Part shown: in pieces, positions 35,830 through 47,121 of the stretch
Layout: every line of letters begins with the position of its first letter
How positions within the stretch are numbered: position 1 is the stretch's first letter
NCBI GenBank assembly: GCA_021234155.1
Contig: JAJEKV010000046.1
Location: forward strand, 7,631,012-7,695,011
Direction of reading: 5' to 3'
Source of the DNA: Isoetes taiwanensis
Taxonomy: Eukaryota; Streptophyta; Lycopodiopsida; Isoetales; Isoetaceae
DNA: 64,000 nucleotides
Position numbers and translations under genes: made by a program
Notes under the pieces: model-generated
The model's database searches: none
The model's input: the letters and a program-made list of their open reading frames with translations, nothing else
What the model was told of the DNA's origin: nothing

Positions 35830-37054
35830 GGCTCTATGTGCCAAAATTGAGCGAAAAGACATGCAAAGAGAGGGGTACATTGAAGGCTTGAACGAGGAGA
35901 TCGTGAAGCCGGTGAGAGCAATAAACCCCAAGACAATGTCGGGCGGAGTCAAGGCGCGGAGCTTATAAGGAACAGACCTCAAGCAAATGGGCCGAGGCAA
36001 CAAGATTATCGTGGACAAGGGGAAGGCTCTGAAGCTACGTTCCAAGAGCAACAAGCCCAAAGAAACCCGCTGCATCCAGCACAACGCAAACTATGGGAAG
36101 CAAGAAAATGCAAATTTTGGCAAGGTGATAAGAAGCGTGTCCGCTTCAAGGACAAGGAGCAAGGAGGTGGCTCAAACTACTCCAAAGCAAAAGAATGATT
36201 CTTCATACCCATCCCCAAGGAGAAGAGGCAGAATATATTGAAAGGCATGGCCGTGTGCTTCCACCGTGACATCGCAGACACATAATTGCCCATTTGTGAT
36301 GAATGCACAAGAAGCGAGCTAGGAGGATGGGAGACACCCACAGCATATCGACTAAGAAGATGCTCCCAACTACATCCGTGGTGAGTGCCACATCTTTGCC
36401 GCTATTGACTCCGAATGCCGAGAGGGCATCAAGTCATTTCGACGATTGGGAAGGCCCGAGCCAAGCCCTTCATAGTGCTGATGGACACAGGGAGTACCCA
36501 CAATTTTGCTTCGCCAAGGATGGTAGAGATGTTGAAGCTGAAGCCTTTGAATTCCAAGCCTAGACCAATTGTGTTGGCAAGGGGCAATCCGACACATATG
36601 GGGTGGAAGAGGATCAACTTCAATATAGACTTTGCTATGTATCAATGTTGGAATAGGAACAGAAGTGATGAACATAGGCAAGTACGATTTGATCATAGGC
36701 ATGGAATACCTTGGACCGGCTGGAGCCGTAATTGATTGTCGGGAGCAAAAAGTAACCTTAACGACGCCAGAGGGCAAGGTCATTGAGATATTTGGTAAAG
36801 AAGTCACCCCAATCATGCAATGCATGTATAGTAAGAAGCTACTTAAATGCATAAGGAATGAGCAAGTGGCCTATTTCTTTAAACTCGAAGTTGACAAGCA
36901 AGACGCAGAGGAAGACAAAGAGGCCAAAGAGTTTAGCAAGCTCCCAAAGCCGATAGCCAAGTTGGTGAAGGAATTCCATGATTTGTTCCCAGATGAGATT
37001 AAGCAACTTCCACCTTACAGAGGAGTCGAGTGTGAAATAGCACTTGAGCCGTGA
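35830..37054 (+). pseudogene. Ty3/gypsy chromovirus gag-protease fragment (plus strand)
   Basis: The 5' part has GLNEEIVKPVRAINPKTMSG, typical of the gag C-terminal region, then a basic linker. The aspartic protease follows: VLMDTGSTHNFASPRMVEML (catalytic D in DTGSTHNF, about 36473-36532), then in another frame GKYDLIIGMEYLGPAGAVID (about 36680), VTLTTPEGK and, before RT, FHDLFPDEIKQLPPYRGVEC (about 36975-37034). It stops at 37054, right where RT should begin. The minus-strand element at 58.3-62.5 kb has the same DEIKQLPPYRGVEC string, so both are one family. Confidence 0.85.
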
Positions 37055-38088
37055 ACGGCCAACATTAATCGGACCCCAATTTTTTGTCCACAATATTTTT
37101 TACTTGTATGGGAAGTGTTGTTTTATGCCAAAAACAACACCAAAATGGCCCCAAAAGTCCACGCGGCCTGCTTATCCTGATTTTAGACAAAGAGACGGGT
37201 TTTTTGCGTAAAAATTCCAATCGTGGTTTTTGGCACCCTTTTTTTGGTCAACGGGTTTTTTTTCACTATTGTTTTTCGCGAAAAATTTTGTCAACATGTG
37301 GTTTTTTTTCACGCGGTTTTTTTCACTTGAGCCATATGTTGTTGTTCATCAAAATAACACGCGTTGGTTTAGATATTACTACACGTGTAAACTTAAATTA
37401 CAACGTCAAAGTAAGATGGTTTTTAAAAAAAATTACATGTCATTTAACCAAGTACCACCTGTTACTTAAATCTAGTTATTGTTTTTAATGCTACTAACTA
37501 TTGTTTTTCTAAAATAAAGACATGTAAAAAAGCACTATTAGTACACATAGAAAAAGAAAGATGATGTTTCCAATGTGTCTTTAGGCCAATGTTTTTTATG
37601 AATAGAATAGAACCATGCGTTGTTTATCTTTAAAATAGCACGTGTAGGTTTTAACTTTACTACACCTGAAAAACTAAATTACAACACTAGAAATAAAGGA
37701 CTACAAAGAAAAGAACGCGTAGGAAATGAACAAATGATGTTTTCAAGTGTTCTTTTTCTAAATATAGACACGTTGTTTCAAGTGTTGTTTTTGCAAAAAT
37801 TAAAAAAATCATACATAGCCTTTTTTTATTTACGAAACACTACATGTGTTATTGAAATCTAGCTATTGTTTTCCTAAAATAAGGACGTGTAAAAAGTAAT
37901 ATTATAACACGTAGAAAAAACGTGAGTTTCTAATGTGGTTGTTTAATTAATGAGATATTGACACATGGCATGCTTTAGAAATAAAAAAATATTATAATTA
38001 CATGTAGGAAAATCAATTGTTGTTTCTAATGGCTTATAACTAATTTATAATTTAAACCATTTGCTCCCACTTAGACCACTTTCCACTT
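37055..38088. repeat. AT-rich stretch with diverged tandem duplication
   Basis: Phrases such as AAATTACAAC..., CACGTGTA, CTAGYTATTGTTTT and ATAAAGACATGTAAAAA recur with a spacing of about 270-400 bases (37353-37560 versus 37617-37960). Several TTTTTTCAC-type T-runs occur near 37250-37330. It may be LTR or flanking sequence of the chromoviral remains, but no boundary signal is visible. Confidence 0.4.
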
Positions 38089-38339
38089 TCATTTTTTGCT
38101 ACTGTTTATATTTATTAAAGAATTCATAAATTTGACAACATAATTGTTGATTTTGAAGGAGCAGGGGCCAATATAAATCAGACTTATCAAGTACTTGCCA
38201 TTGCAGGCTGTCTCATCAAATGAACACTTAGCATTATTAATACGAAATGTTGCCAAGACTAGAACTTGAGCTGAAAATGTGATTCGGACAAAGGTTGAAC
38301 AGAGGAAGCAAGGGGGTTTTAATTGCATATGTTTAATAT

Positions 38340-38472
38340 ACATGCACAACATACGAGGTTGCCCCCTAGGTGCAACCCTTTACGACTCTCAAGTACTTGT
38401 CACGATGACATGTACGTGTGACGTGGCAGTATAATATACGTATTAGATCGTATGTCATACTGGAACGTCACA
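38340..38472 (-). repeat. Start of the 3' LTR of chromovirus element A (minus strand)
   Basis: On the minus strand the tract CAAGGTGGGGAGAT (38473-38486) is directly followed by TGTGACGTTCCAGTATGACA. A purine tract followed by TG is the usual PPT-LTR junction. The region 58120-58325 of element B has a matching layout (GTTGCCCCTAGG, then a GTGGGGAGA tract). The far end of the LTR is not resolved. Confidence 0.5.
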
Positions 38473-39299
38473 ATCTCCCCACCTTGAATTGATGTTGTCC
38501 TCAAGATCACGCCGCCTCCCCCTTTAGAAACCCTCAAAGATACCCCTGAATTATATTTGATGCATATAGTTTCATAATATAATTACCCCAATGTAATATT
38601 TTAATTTATCATAACACATCCTTGTTTAATATTATACTATGATAAGAGGCTCTTTCGTCCTCTTGCTTTATCGTCTATTATTCACAAAATTTTATGGCTT
38701 ATACTATTATCATTAACGTAGTTTTCAAAATTCTCTAATTAAGGTTCCTTATTGTCTCCTTGCAACACATTATGACAAAACATGTGTTGCCAGTCTTCGC
38801 AGTGCGACCTTCTTGCCGTTAGACTCTCCTATTGGCCTACAGGTCCAACACTACGTCAGTATACATTTAATTATAAAAAGTTGGTTGTTAGGGAACCACC
38901 CATTAATTACAATTTACATGGATGCAAGGCTAATCTCCGGCGTAGGAAGATTATGTTTCTTCCATCTTGGCCGTGGAGACAAGGCCCTATCATGTCTAGG
39001 ATGATCACTCATGCTTACACCTTTAATTGCCTTTGGCATGAAGGGTGGCGCCCTTCCGTGATTTGGGCATGAAGGATGGCGCCCTTCCCGGTGGTAGGCA
39101 TTGACTAGAGGTGCTTTCCTCATCAATGCATGCCTGAATGACCCTTATCTCTCAAGGTCATCTACTCGTGGGACGGAAGTAGACTTTAATCTACCTTCCA
39201 CTCATCTATCGGCTCGGTGTCCACTACTCTGGGTGACGAGCCGACACCTTGCATTGCTCCATGAATTGGGGGTACTGCTTCTCCAAATCTGATTGTAGT

Positions 39300-39420
39300 A
39301 CTACGTAACGTCTTCCACAGGTAAGTGCGTCCATTTCACTAGGTATTGGAGAAATTGGAATCTTCTTGTCTTCTTATAGATCCTGTCAAGAAGAACCTCT
39401 GGGATGATTTCAAGCTGGTT
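39300..39420 (-). pseudogene. Chromodomain of element A
   Basis: The minus-strand frame reads LDRIYKKTRRFQFLQYLVKW and then THLPVEDVT. The QYLVKW...P.ED.T core is the chromodomain signature found at the integrase C-terminus of chromoviruses; it recognises modified histones and directs insertion into heterochromatin. Confidence 0.75.
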
Positions 39421-39799
39421 GTCCATTATTTCCAAGAACTCCCGCTTGTTCCAATACTTCCTCTGGATTAGGAGTGTGCCTCTTCAGGAGATTTACATGG
39501 AAGACCCTATGGATTTTGAGATGTGCTGGCAGGTCTAACTTGTAGGATTGGCTACCTACTCTTTTGGTTATCCTAAATGGCCCAGCCCATCTTGGAGCAA
39601 GCTTCTTGCAGTTGCCGATGCGGAGCTTTGCCTACTTGACTTTGATCTTCAACTATACATTGTCTCCCACCTGAAATTCCCTTACCGTTATGTGTTTATC
39701 GGCTATGCTTTTCTACCTACTTCTCGCTGTTAGCAGGTATCCTCGTACCTCTTCTACTAGCTGTTGCATGTCCGATAACATCTACTAGGAGATTTCCAC

Positions 39800-40645
39800 T
39801 TTTGACACTAGATTGTGCCATGTATCTGGGGTAAGACACTGATACCCATAATTAATCATGAAAAGAGACATCCGATGACTCGGCGCAGGCCAAGTAGGCA
39901 AACTCCAATAAGTGGATGAAATCCTCCCACTTAGACCGCTTTGTTCCCACACACACCTCCTTAGCATGTCTTCAATGAAGCTTGGTTCGTTCCGTCCCCA
40001 CCATCCGGGTTCAGAATTGGTATGTTGTGCCTATAGAGAGCTTCGTCCCAATGGTGGTAAACAATTCCCCGCCTAACGCACTCATAAATTTAGAGTCTCT
40101 ATCCGAGATTATTTCCCCAAGATCTCGCGTGGAAGTCTAAAGATCTCTTTGTGAACACGGGCAGTTGTCCAATGCCATGTCAGGGTCCCACACGCATCTA
40201 AATGTGCCATCTTCGACAACTTGTCCACCACCATCATTAGAGCATCCTTGCCTCTTACCGCCCCTCGGCCCCGCGGATGAAATCCATACTTATGACTTTC
40301 CATTGGCAATGGCTCTAAGGCTCCTGGAATTCGGAGTTGCTCCGCTTTTGTCTGCTGGTCCTGAATGTACCTGGCTATTTGCTTCTTCATGTCGGGCCGG
40401 TAGCCGCTTCCTCGACCTTGAAATAGGTCTTCATGAACCCCGCATGCCCGGGCTATGGGACTATTGTGTATATCGTGGAGTATCAACTTCCTTACTCCCG
40501 ACGATTCTGGTACACACAATTTATTCTTGTGATATAGCAGGTTACCCTCCTTCTTATAATGCTTGAAGGTCTCCCTTTCCTTATCTGCTCTTGCCTTTAT
40601 AGAAAGGCTTGCCCATACTTCTTTAAAGTCGTCGTCTGATGGCAA
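39800..40645 (-). pseudogene. Integrase region of element A
   Basis: The frame 40645-40109 has LLYHKNKLCVPESSGVRKLI and LHDIHNSPIARACGV (H-type zinc-binding region of Ty3/gypsy integrases), then MKKQIARYIQ and LEPLPMESHKYGF before the core, and DALMMVVDKLSKMAHL (D.LVVVVDRLSKMAHF-type core block). Expected Cys pair and catalytic residues are partly lost. Downstream frames (for example 39967-39785) continue the core poorly. Confidence 0.8.
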
Positions 40646-40990
40646 CGCTCTTCAACTTTTGCCATACTCACTTGTGAGAGTCGATATGGCGCTGTAAATG
40701 GATTTTTTGTCTTTAATGGCCTCCCCGAGAGCGATCCATGACTACATTTAGCTTGCCGGGCTTGTAGACTATTTCTCAAGTCGCATTTTCGTGAAACCCC
40801 ATCCACCTCCTTTGCCTCAAGTTCAGGGAGTGGTTGCTGAAGATGTACCGGGAGGCTTTGATGATCTCAGATCTAGTTGGAACTTTCTTCCCAACAAGTA
40901 GTATCTCCAGATTCTCAAGGCCCTCACAATGGCCAAAAAGCTCTTTGGTCATGAGTCGGGTAGCTTGTTCTCGCATCATTCATCTTCTTG
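40646..40990 (-). pseudogene. RNase H region of element A
   Basis: Short minus-strand pieces with NHSLNLRQRRWMGF, corresponding to the ..SL..L..QRQ.RWM.FL.. block of Ty3/gypsy RNase H. Neighbouring residues are scrambled by frame changes. Confidence 0.55.
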
Positions 40991-41189
40991 GAGTCGTATG
41001 TGACTACCCTTCCTCCCGTGATGAGGATCGCCCGCTTGCTAGCTTGCTAGCATCCGCTACAAGCTTATCCTTGCTTGATCCCAAGACTCAAGATCGGGGC
41101 AAGCGGTTGTTAAAGCTTCCTTCAACGCCTCAAATGCCGATGGGCCTTCCTTTGCCAATGACTCGCCCTAATCTTTTTATCTTTTTTTC

Positions 41190-41935
41190 GCTTTGGTGAG
41201 ATCTGCGGAATGGAGCCGCTACCTTTGCAAAGTTCTTAACGAACTTCCTATAATACCGCTAAGCCGAGGAAGCTCCTCACTTCATGGATGTTCTTTGTGT
41301 CGGCCAATCAATTACCGCTTCAATCTTTGCGGTCGGGGTGGAGATCCCTTCCGCCAGGATTACATGCCCCAAGTACTCCACCCTTTTCACGCAGTGACAC
41401 TTTGATAGCTTCACATAAAGCTGATGCCTCCTCAACTTTTCAAGTACCTTCCTGCGTCGGGCATGCTCCTCTAAGGATTTGTCAGTAAACTAGAATGTCA
41501 TCAAAGAAAACTATGATGAATGCATCTAGGAATTCGGGGAAACCATCATTCATGAGCTTCATGAAAGTTGCTGGAACGTTGGACAATCCAAAAGGCATCA
41601 CTGTGAACTCATAATGGCCATATCTCGCCCCAATGCAGCCTTATGGATGTCCTCTTCCTTGATTCTGATCTAGTGATAGCCTGACCTCAAATCTATCTTG
41701 GAGAAGACCTTTGCTCCCTGCAGCTGGTCCATCAAATCATCTGATCGAGGTAGAGCATATTTGTTCTTGATGGTGTGCTAGGTCTATTAAACCCTAGGTC
41801 TAGCAACTCCCCGCGAATTGCTTCTTCAATTCCGGCCAACTCCTCGAGGTGACATTCTGAGGGCACCTTTACTTGTTGCACACTCACCCCAAGTTTTGGT
41901 CCATCGGTTGAAAAGTATAGTTTTTTTAGGTCCAC
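41190..41935 (-). pseudogene. Reverse transcriptase region of element A
   Basis: Starts with [13 protein letters not shown] (about 41810; the ELL.LGFIRPS block before RT). The catalytic box FFDDILVY is intact at 41485-41508. Between them, sequence with YHQIRI(K)EEDI is present in another frame. The part between RPS and the palm carries a deletion. Confidence 0.8.
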
Positions 41936-42410
41936 ATGTTCTTTATTCGTGAGATTTCAAAACCTACATGTAGATCTCAGGAGGTGTGGTTTTACTAACT
42001 AACAGATATTTTTTTTAAGTGGACAAGGAACGCCCATCGCTATTTTTAAGGAGTCGTGGTTTTTGTTTTTTTAGGACGAGTGGTTTTTTAAGGAGGTATG
42101 TTTTTTGTCAAAAGAACTGTGTTTTTTCTTTTAAGGTAGTGGTGTTTTTAAGGAGGTGTAGTTTTTGGAGGTGTGGTTTATAAGTAAGTGTAGTTTTTTT
42201 TTTTTTAAGGAGCCGTGGTCTTTGTTTTTAGGACGGTGGTTTTTAAGGAGGTATGTTTTTTGTTAAAGGAACTGGATTTTTCTTTTGAGGTGGTGATGTT
42301 TCTAAGGAGGTAGTATTTGAGGTGCGTTTATAAGTAAGTGTAGTTTTAAGGAGGTTTTTCTAAATGATGGTTCTCTAAAGGGGTGTGGTATTTTAAGGTT
42401 CTTTATAGCC
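41936..42410. repeat. T/G-rich tandem duplication
   Basis: Two copies of a roughly 165-base unit (about 42038-42205 and 42206-42350) built of TTTTAAGGAGGTRTGTTTTTT-type phrases. The plus strand is almost free of C over 400 bases, a strong strand skew. Function unknown. Confidence 0.7.
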
Positions 42411-42646
42411 AATTTTGTAAGCATCATTATACAATCATTGTAATCAAGCCCCATCCATATGACACCCCATAAAGTATTCATGTTGTCATTACATGCCATG
42501 TGTAAAAATGCAATATCTCATCTATTGTCCCTCTACCCCTCATGCTTATAGAAAATTAGAATGCAAAGGCATTATGAAGATCCCAAAATTGAATTGAATT
42601 GAATTTAACTTTAACATCCATGGGGACCAACAAGTCTATCGATCCT

Positions 42647-42808
<162 letters not shown>

Positions 42809-43128
42809 GTTTTGTTTTTTTATGCCTCAAATCCATTTTTTAAGCATATGCATCTCGGGTCCCATTCAGACTTGCAGGAGTTGAAAACACACAACAAAAA
42901 CTTTATACAAATCAGGATTCAAAAAATTATTTGCTGGTTGTTTCTTATAGTTCATTGAGAGAAAAATATATCCAATTTCTCTCTATCACCTTAGTTCCAA
43001 ATCAAGCCAAATTTCTTTCCACACCTACAAGTTCCTTGATAGTCATTTCCAAATATCAACCAGAAATGTTAAAAACACTCAAGATATCAGTACATATCTT
43101 TTTCTGCCATAGGGATGTGCAATGGACA

Positions 43129-44760
43129 AAGTTTCTGTCCACTTGGCTCAAACATGCCACCTAGGCTCAAACATGCCAAGGTGGCTCAAACATGCCACCA
43201 AGGTGGCTCCAACATGCCACGCGGGCTCTAACATGCCATGCAAGCTCCAATATGCCAAGGTGGCACAAATATGCCACGTGGGCTCCACCATGGCACCTAG
43301 GCTCCAACATGCCAAGGTGGCTCACAACATGCCACCTAGGCTTAAATATGCCAAGTTGGCTCAAACATGCCACCTAGGCTCCAACATGCCACCGTGGCTC
43401 TAACATGCCACCTAGGCTCAAACATGCCACGGGTTCCAACATGCCATCTAGGCTCCAACATGCCAAGGTGGTTCACAACATGCCACCTAGGCTCCAACAT
43501 GAAAGGTGGCTCAAACATGCCAAATGGGTTTTCAACATGCCACCTAGGCTCCCAACATGCCAAGGTGGCTCAAACATGCCACGGACTCCAACATGCCACC
43601 TAGGGCTCCAACATGCCAATGAGGCTCCAACATGTCATCTAGGCTCCAACATGCCAAGGTGTCTCAAACATGCCCACGGGTTCCAACATGCCACCTAGGC
43701 TCCAACATGCCAAGGTGTCTCAAACATGCCACGGGCTCCAACATGCCGAGGTGGTTTCTTAACATGCCACCTAGGCTCAAACATGCCAAGGTGGCTCCAA
43801 CATGTCACCTAGGCTCCAACATGACAAAAATGGCTCAAACATGCCACCTAGGCTCCAACGCGGCTCAAACATGCCACACCTGCCCAACATGCCACATATG
43901 TCCAACTTGCCAAGGTGGCTCAAATATGCCAATGGGCTCCAACATGCCACCCAGGCTCCAAGATTCCTAGGCATTCCACATTTTTCAGGCCAAAATGCCA
44001 AGGTGGCTCAAACATGCCAAGGTGGCTCAAACATGCAAAAAAAATGCCAAGGTGGCTCAAACATGTCAAGGTGGCTCAAACATGTCACGCTGCTCCAACA
44101 TGCCACCTAGGGTTTCCAACATGCCACCCAGGCTCCAACATGCCAAGGTGGTCAACCATACCACCTAGGCCCTAACATGCCAAGAAACCCTCAAACATGC
44201 CATGTGGGCTCCAACATGCCACCTAGGCTCCAACATGCCAAGGTGGCTCAAGCATGCCACCTAGGCTCAAACATGCCAAGGTGGCTCAAACATGCCACCT
44301 AGGCTCCAACATGCCTCCTTGGCTCCAACATGCCAAGGTGGCTCAAGCATGCCACCTATGCACCAACATGCCACCTAGGCTCAAACATGTCAAGGTGGCT
44401 CAAACGCCACCGTGCTCCAACATGCCACCTAGGCTCCAACATGCCAAGGTGGCTCAAGCATGCCACGTGGGCTCCCAACATGCCAAGGTGGCTCAAGCAT
44501 GCCACGTAGGCTCCAAACATGCCAAGGTGCCTCAAACATTCCATGTGGGTCCAACATACCACCTAGGTTCCAACATGGAAGGTGGCTCAAACATGCCATC
44601 TAGGCTCCAACATGACAAGGTGGCTCAAACATCAACATGCCAAGGTGGCTCATGCATGCCAAGGTGGCCTGTGCATGCCTAGGGTTCTTAACATGCCAAG
44701 GTGGCTCATGCATGCCACCTAGGCTCAAGGCATGCCACCTAGGCACTCCAAGTGGTGACA
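43129..44760 (+). repeat. Minisatellite of 19-bp units (about 80 copies)
   Basis: Two main unit types of 19 bases alternate: CCACCTAGGCTCCAACATG and CCAAGGTGGCTCAAACATG, with variants (CCACGTGGGCTC, CCATCTAGGCTC). CCAAGGTGG is the reverse complement of CCACCTTGG, so neighbouring units can pair with each other in single-stranded form. The array runs for about 1.6 kb and degrades at both ends. Open frames within it (QTCHLGSNMP-type peptides) come from the repeat and are not genes. Confidence 0.93.
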
Positions 44761-45260
44761 TGGCATGCCAAGCAAGCAAGGCCAAATTTTGACTAGGCCA
44801 AAAATATAAAGATGTCCATCTTTGGTCTTTTCATTGGGTGATGTTGGAAAATTTTGGATGGCATGGCTAGATGGTGGTGATCCGACATGATGACTAGGAC
44901 TTTATGCAAGAAATATGATAACATTTGGAATTTTGGTAGAGGAGTTTGGCAATGGATAGAATAGGGATCTTGAAGAACTTAAAGCTACCGACATCCTTGT
45001 CAAATGGAACTGTGCCAGGACTTTGCATGGCTTCCTCACCAGAGGGGAGAGGCCGCACCCCGTGAGATCTGACTCCTCATAAAGGCTGCCGAGGAGGCGT
45101 TTTCCTCGCTGGCCAAGCCCTCCGGAGGGTAAAATGCCGCCCCCACTCCCGCAGCTCGCTTCCTATCATCCATCAAGACTCACATTCAACTAACCCCATG
45201 AGCACGCTCAAAAACCAAGACGGGTCCAAGAACCTTATCAAACCAAGCCGGCCCCTCGCT
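44735..45260 (+). repeat. Foldback-like arm, left (plus orientation)
   Basis: From GTGACATGGCATGCCAAGCA (44755) through TTCATTGGGTGATGTTGG, GATGACTAGGACTTTATGCA and GAATAGGGATCTTGAAGAAC, this matches the reverse complement of 47600-48130. It lies directly after the plus-oriented minisatellite. Confidence 0.82.
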
Positions 45261-45891
45261 GGCCCACCGCAGACACTCAGCGTTTTGTCGCTGGAGCAAG
45301 CATTAATGGAAGATTGATTCTGGCCATCAAAGAATGGCGGCAATTGTTTTAGGGGACTGTTACCCGGGCCATTTCGGGTACCATTATAACAGGACTTTTC
45401 TTACATGGCGCGATTCGGGCAGCTCACCCTTAGATCATTGACACGGTCATGTGGACGATGAGTTATTTGCAACGCCACGAAATCCCTGGCGTCTCAACGC
45501 TTTGAGTCCATCGGTGTCATCGCCGCGTCGCGGTTCTGGGGCTTAACTCCGCCTAGTGTTTGAAGCAATATCGGGTATCACCGTTCTTCACCTCCATTGT
45601 CGATTTTTGGCCAATCGATATTTTCAAACGCAAACCCGGCAGGTTGCCAGGTTGAAGCGTTTCATGGGGTCGAGTTTTACGTCGCCAAGGGTTTCACGGG
45701 ACATGGGTGAGAATCGCCAATTGAAAACATGAAGTACAGAAAACGATGGAATGTTTGGAAATCCCGTTGTGGCACTCAGAAGTCAACCCTTCCCGCAAGA
45801 AAGTCAAAATTGTTTGGGATCATTCGATGGCCAAGAGATCCAAACTCTATTATTTCAGTTTTTGCCATGGCTTTGCATATGTAAGCTTAGC
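45261..45891. other. Interior of the foldback-like complex
   Basis: Moderately GC-rich, with short protein-like stretches that I do not recognise. Part of it may be the continuation of the diverged arm. Confidence 0.35.
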
Positions 45892-46029
45892 AGGTGCACC
45901 TAGTTATTTTAAAAACTCCACCACGCTTTTAGCTCCAAACGTAAAACCCCAAAAAGCTGCTAGGTTATTGTGGGGTTTACGCTTTGGAGGCCAAAATGTG
46001 GTCATTTTCTTAGATAACTAGGTGCACCT
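45892..46029. mobile_element. Hairpin MITE, 138 bp including flanking AGGTGCACCT copies
   Basis: AGGTGCACCTAGTTAT at 45892 and its complement ATAACTAGGTGCACCT ending at 46029 enclose an almost fully palindromic 120-base body (AAACGTAAAACCCC against GGGGTTTACGCTTT). AGGTGCACCT is itself a palindrome, so GGTGCACC can be read as an 8-bp target duplication with TAGTTAT termini, a pattern that would fit hAT. Related hairpin cores (AACGTAAAACCC...GGTTTACG) occur at about 46265-46315 and 47238-47293. Confidence 0.8.
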
Positions 46030-46144
46030 TTCTAGACATACATGCAGCCATGACAATCGGAATAGCAAGAGTTTGATCTATTAGCCATCCCTAATGATCC
46101 CAAACAATTTTGCTAACGCGAAAAAGGCACTCTTGACTTCTAAT

Positions 46145-46835
46145 TGCCACACCGGGAGGAGGATAACTCCAAACCCCATTCCATCAGGGCCTTATTGCTT
46201 CATGTTTTCAATTGCAACTTCTCAACCATGTCCCAAGTGCAACCGATTAAAACTCGATTCCCATAACGTAAAACCCTTCAATAACCTAGCAACACAATGT
46301 GGTTTACGCTTTCGAGGCTATATCCTAGTCGATTCGATCAAAATCTTGCACAATGTCATCGCCTAGAGGGAGGGTGTTGATGCCGTGAAGATGGACCTTT
46401 TAAAACCTTCCAAGACAAGCCACCTCCTTAAAGGTCCTCTCCCAAAGAACCCTCGCCACTCTGACGAGCAACTTTCCCACTCCTAATCGTGGAATTGACC
46501 GCCAATGGACTCAAAACATTGACATTACCTTGGAGACCAAGTTTCGTGGGCAGAAGACTATCCCTTTTCCAAGAAGCGCCAAAGTAGCTCATGTCCAACA
46601 TGTTCGTAGTCAATTGGTCTAAGAAGTGGTTGCAGAATACTGCCATGTAGAGGGTTCCTGTTTTTTTCGTTGTAAAAATGACCGTGTAACTTGGTCCCTA
46701 GGGTAATTTCGTCGTTCCGGATGGCATGGCGAAGTTGAATCTCCATTCCGAAGCTTTTGTACTACCCGAACGACAAAATGCCTCTACCAAAAATTCCAAA
46801 TGTTATCATATTTCTTGCATGAAGTCCTAGTCATC
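46145..46835 (-). repeat. Foldback-complex arm, right copy 1
   Basis: A direct duplicate of 47122-47990: both start with GCCACAC(C/T)...GGAGGAGGATAA and end with TTTCTTGCAT(G/A)AAGTCCTAGTCATCATG. This copy is about 175 bases shorter and at its end runs directly into the inverted minisatellite. A minus-strand open region (46746-46428) is present in both copies in altered form, but the protein is not recognised. Confidence 0.82.
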
Positions 46836-47112
46836 ATGCCCACATGGCATGTTTGAGCCACCTTGGCATTTTTGAGCCACCTTGGCATGTTGGAGCCTAG
46901 GTGGCATGTTGGAGCCACCTTGGCATGTTGGAGCCACCTTGGCATGTTTGAGCCTAGGTGGCATGTTGGTGCCTAGGTGGCATCACCTTGGCATGTTTGG
47001 AGCCTAGGTGGCATGTTGGAGCCCACATGGCATGTTTGAGCCACCTTGGCATATTTGAGCCCACATGGCATGTTTGAGCCACCTTGGCATGTTGGAGCCT
47101 AGGTGGCATGTT
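46836..47112 (-). repeat. Minisatellite, inverted block (about 14 copies)
   Basis: The same 19-bp units as 43129-44760 but in reverse complement (GGCATGTTTGAGCCACCTT and GGCATGTTGGAGCCTAGGT). It separates right arm copies 1 and 2. Confidence 0.93.
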
Positions 47113-47121
47113 GGGAGCCCA

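Larger units (their letters stand above)
38473..41935 (-). mobile_element. Ty3/gypsy chromovirus element A, pol remains (minus strand)
   Basis: Read right to left: end of the protease-RT linker and RT (41935-41190), RNase H (about 40980-40650), integrase (40645-39800), chromodomain (about 39420-39300) and PPT/LTR start (38486-38472). The order protease-RT-RNaseH-integrase-chromodomain defines the chromovirus branch of Ty3/gypsy. All domains are broken by frameshifts. The 5' half is missing: beyond 41935 the sequence becomes T/G-rich repeats. Confidence 0.85.

Noticed and set aside
36370-36852. 160-codon minus-strand frame
   Set aside because: It lies opposite the plus-strand protease-region sequence with DTGSTHNF and DLIIGMEYLGPAGAVID; it is the shadow of that frame.
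40165-40566. 133-codon plus-strand frame
   Set aside because: It is opposite the integrase frame of element A on the minus strand and has no similarity of its own.
43129-44760. Regular repeats suggesting a CRISPR array
   Set aside because: There are no unique spacers, units are contiguous and diverged, no cas genes occur, and the rest of the window is clearly plant nuclear DNA.
43122-44785. Long overlapping open frames on both strands inside the minisatellite (QTCHLGSNMP-type peptides)
   Set aside because: The 19-bp unit has few stop codons and cycles through all frames. The peptides have no start context, no conservation and low complexity.
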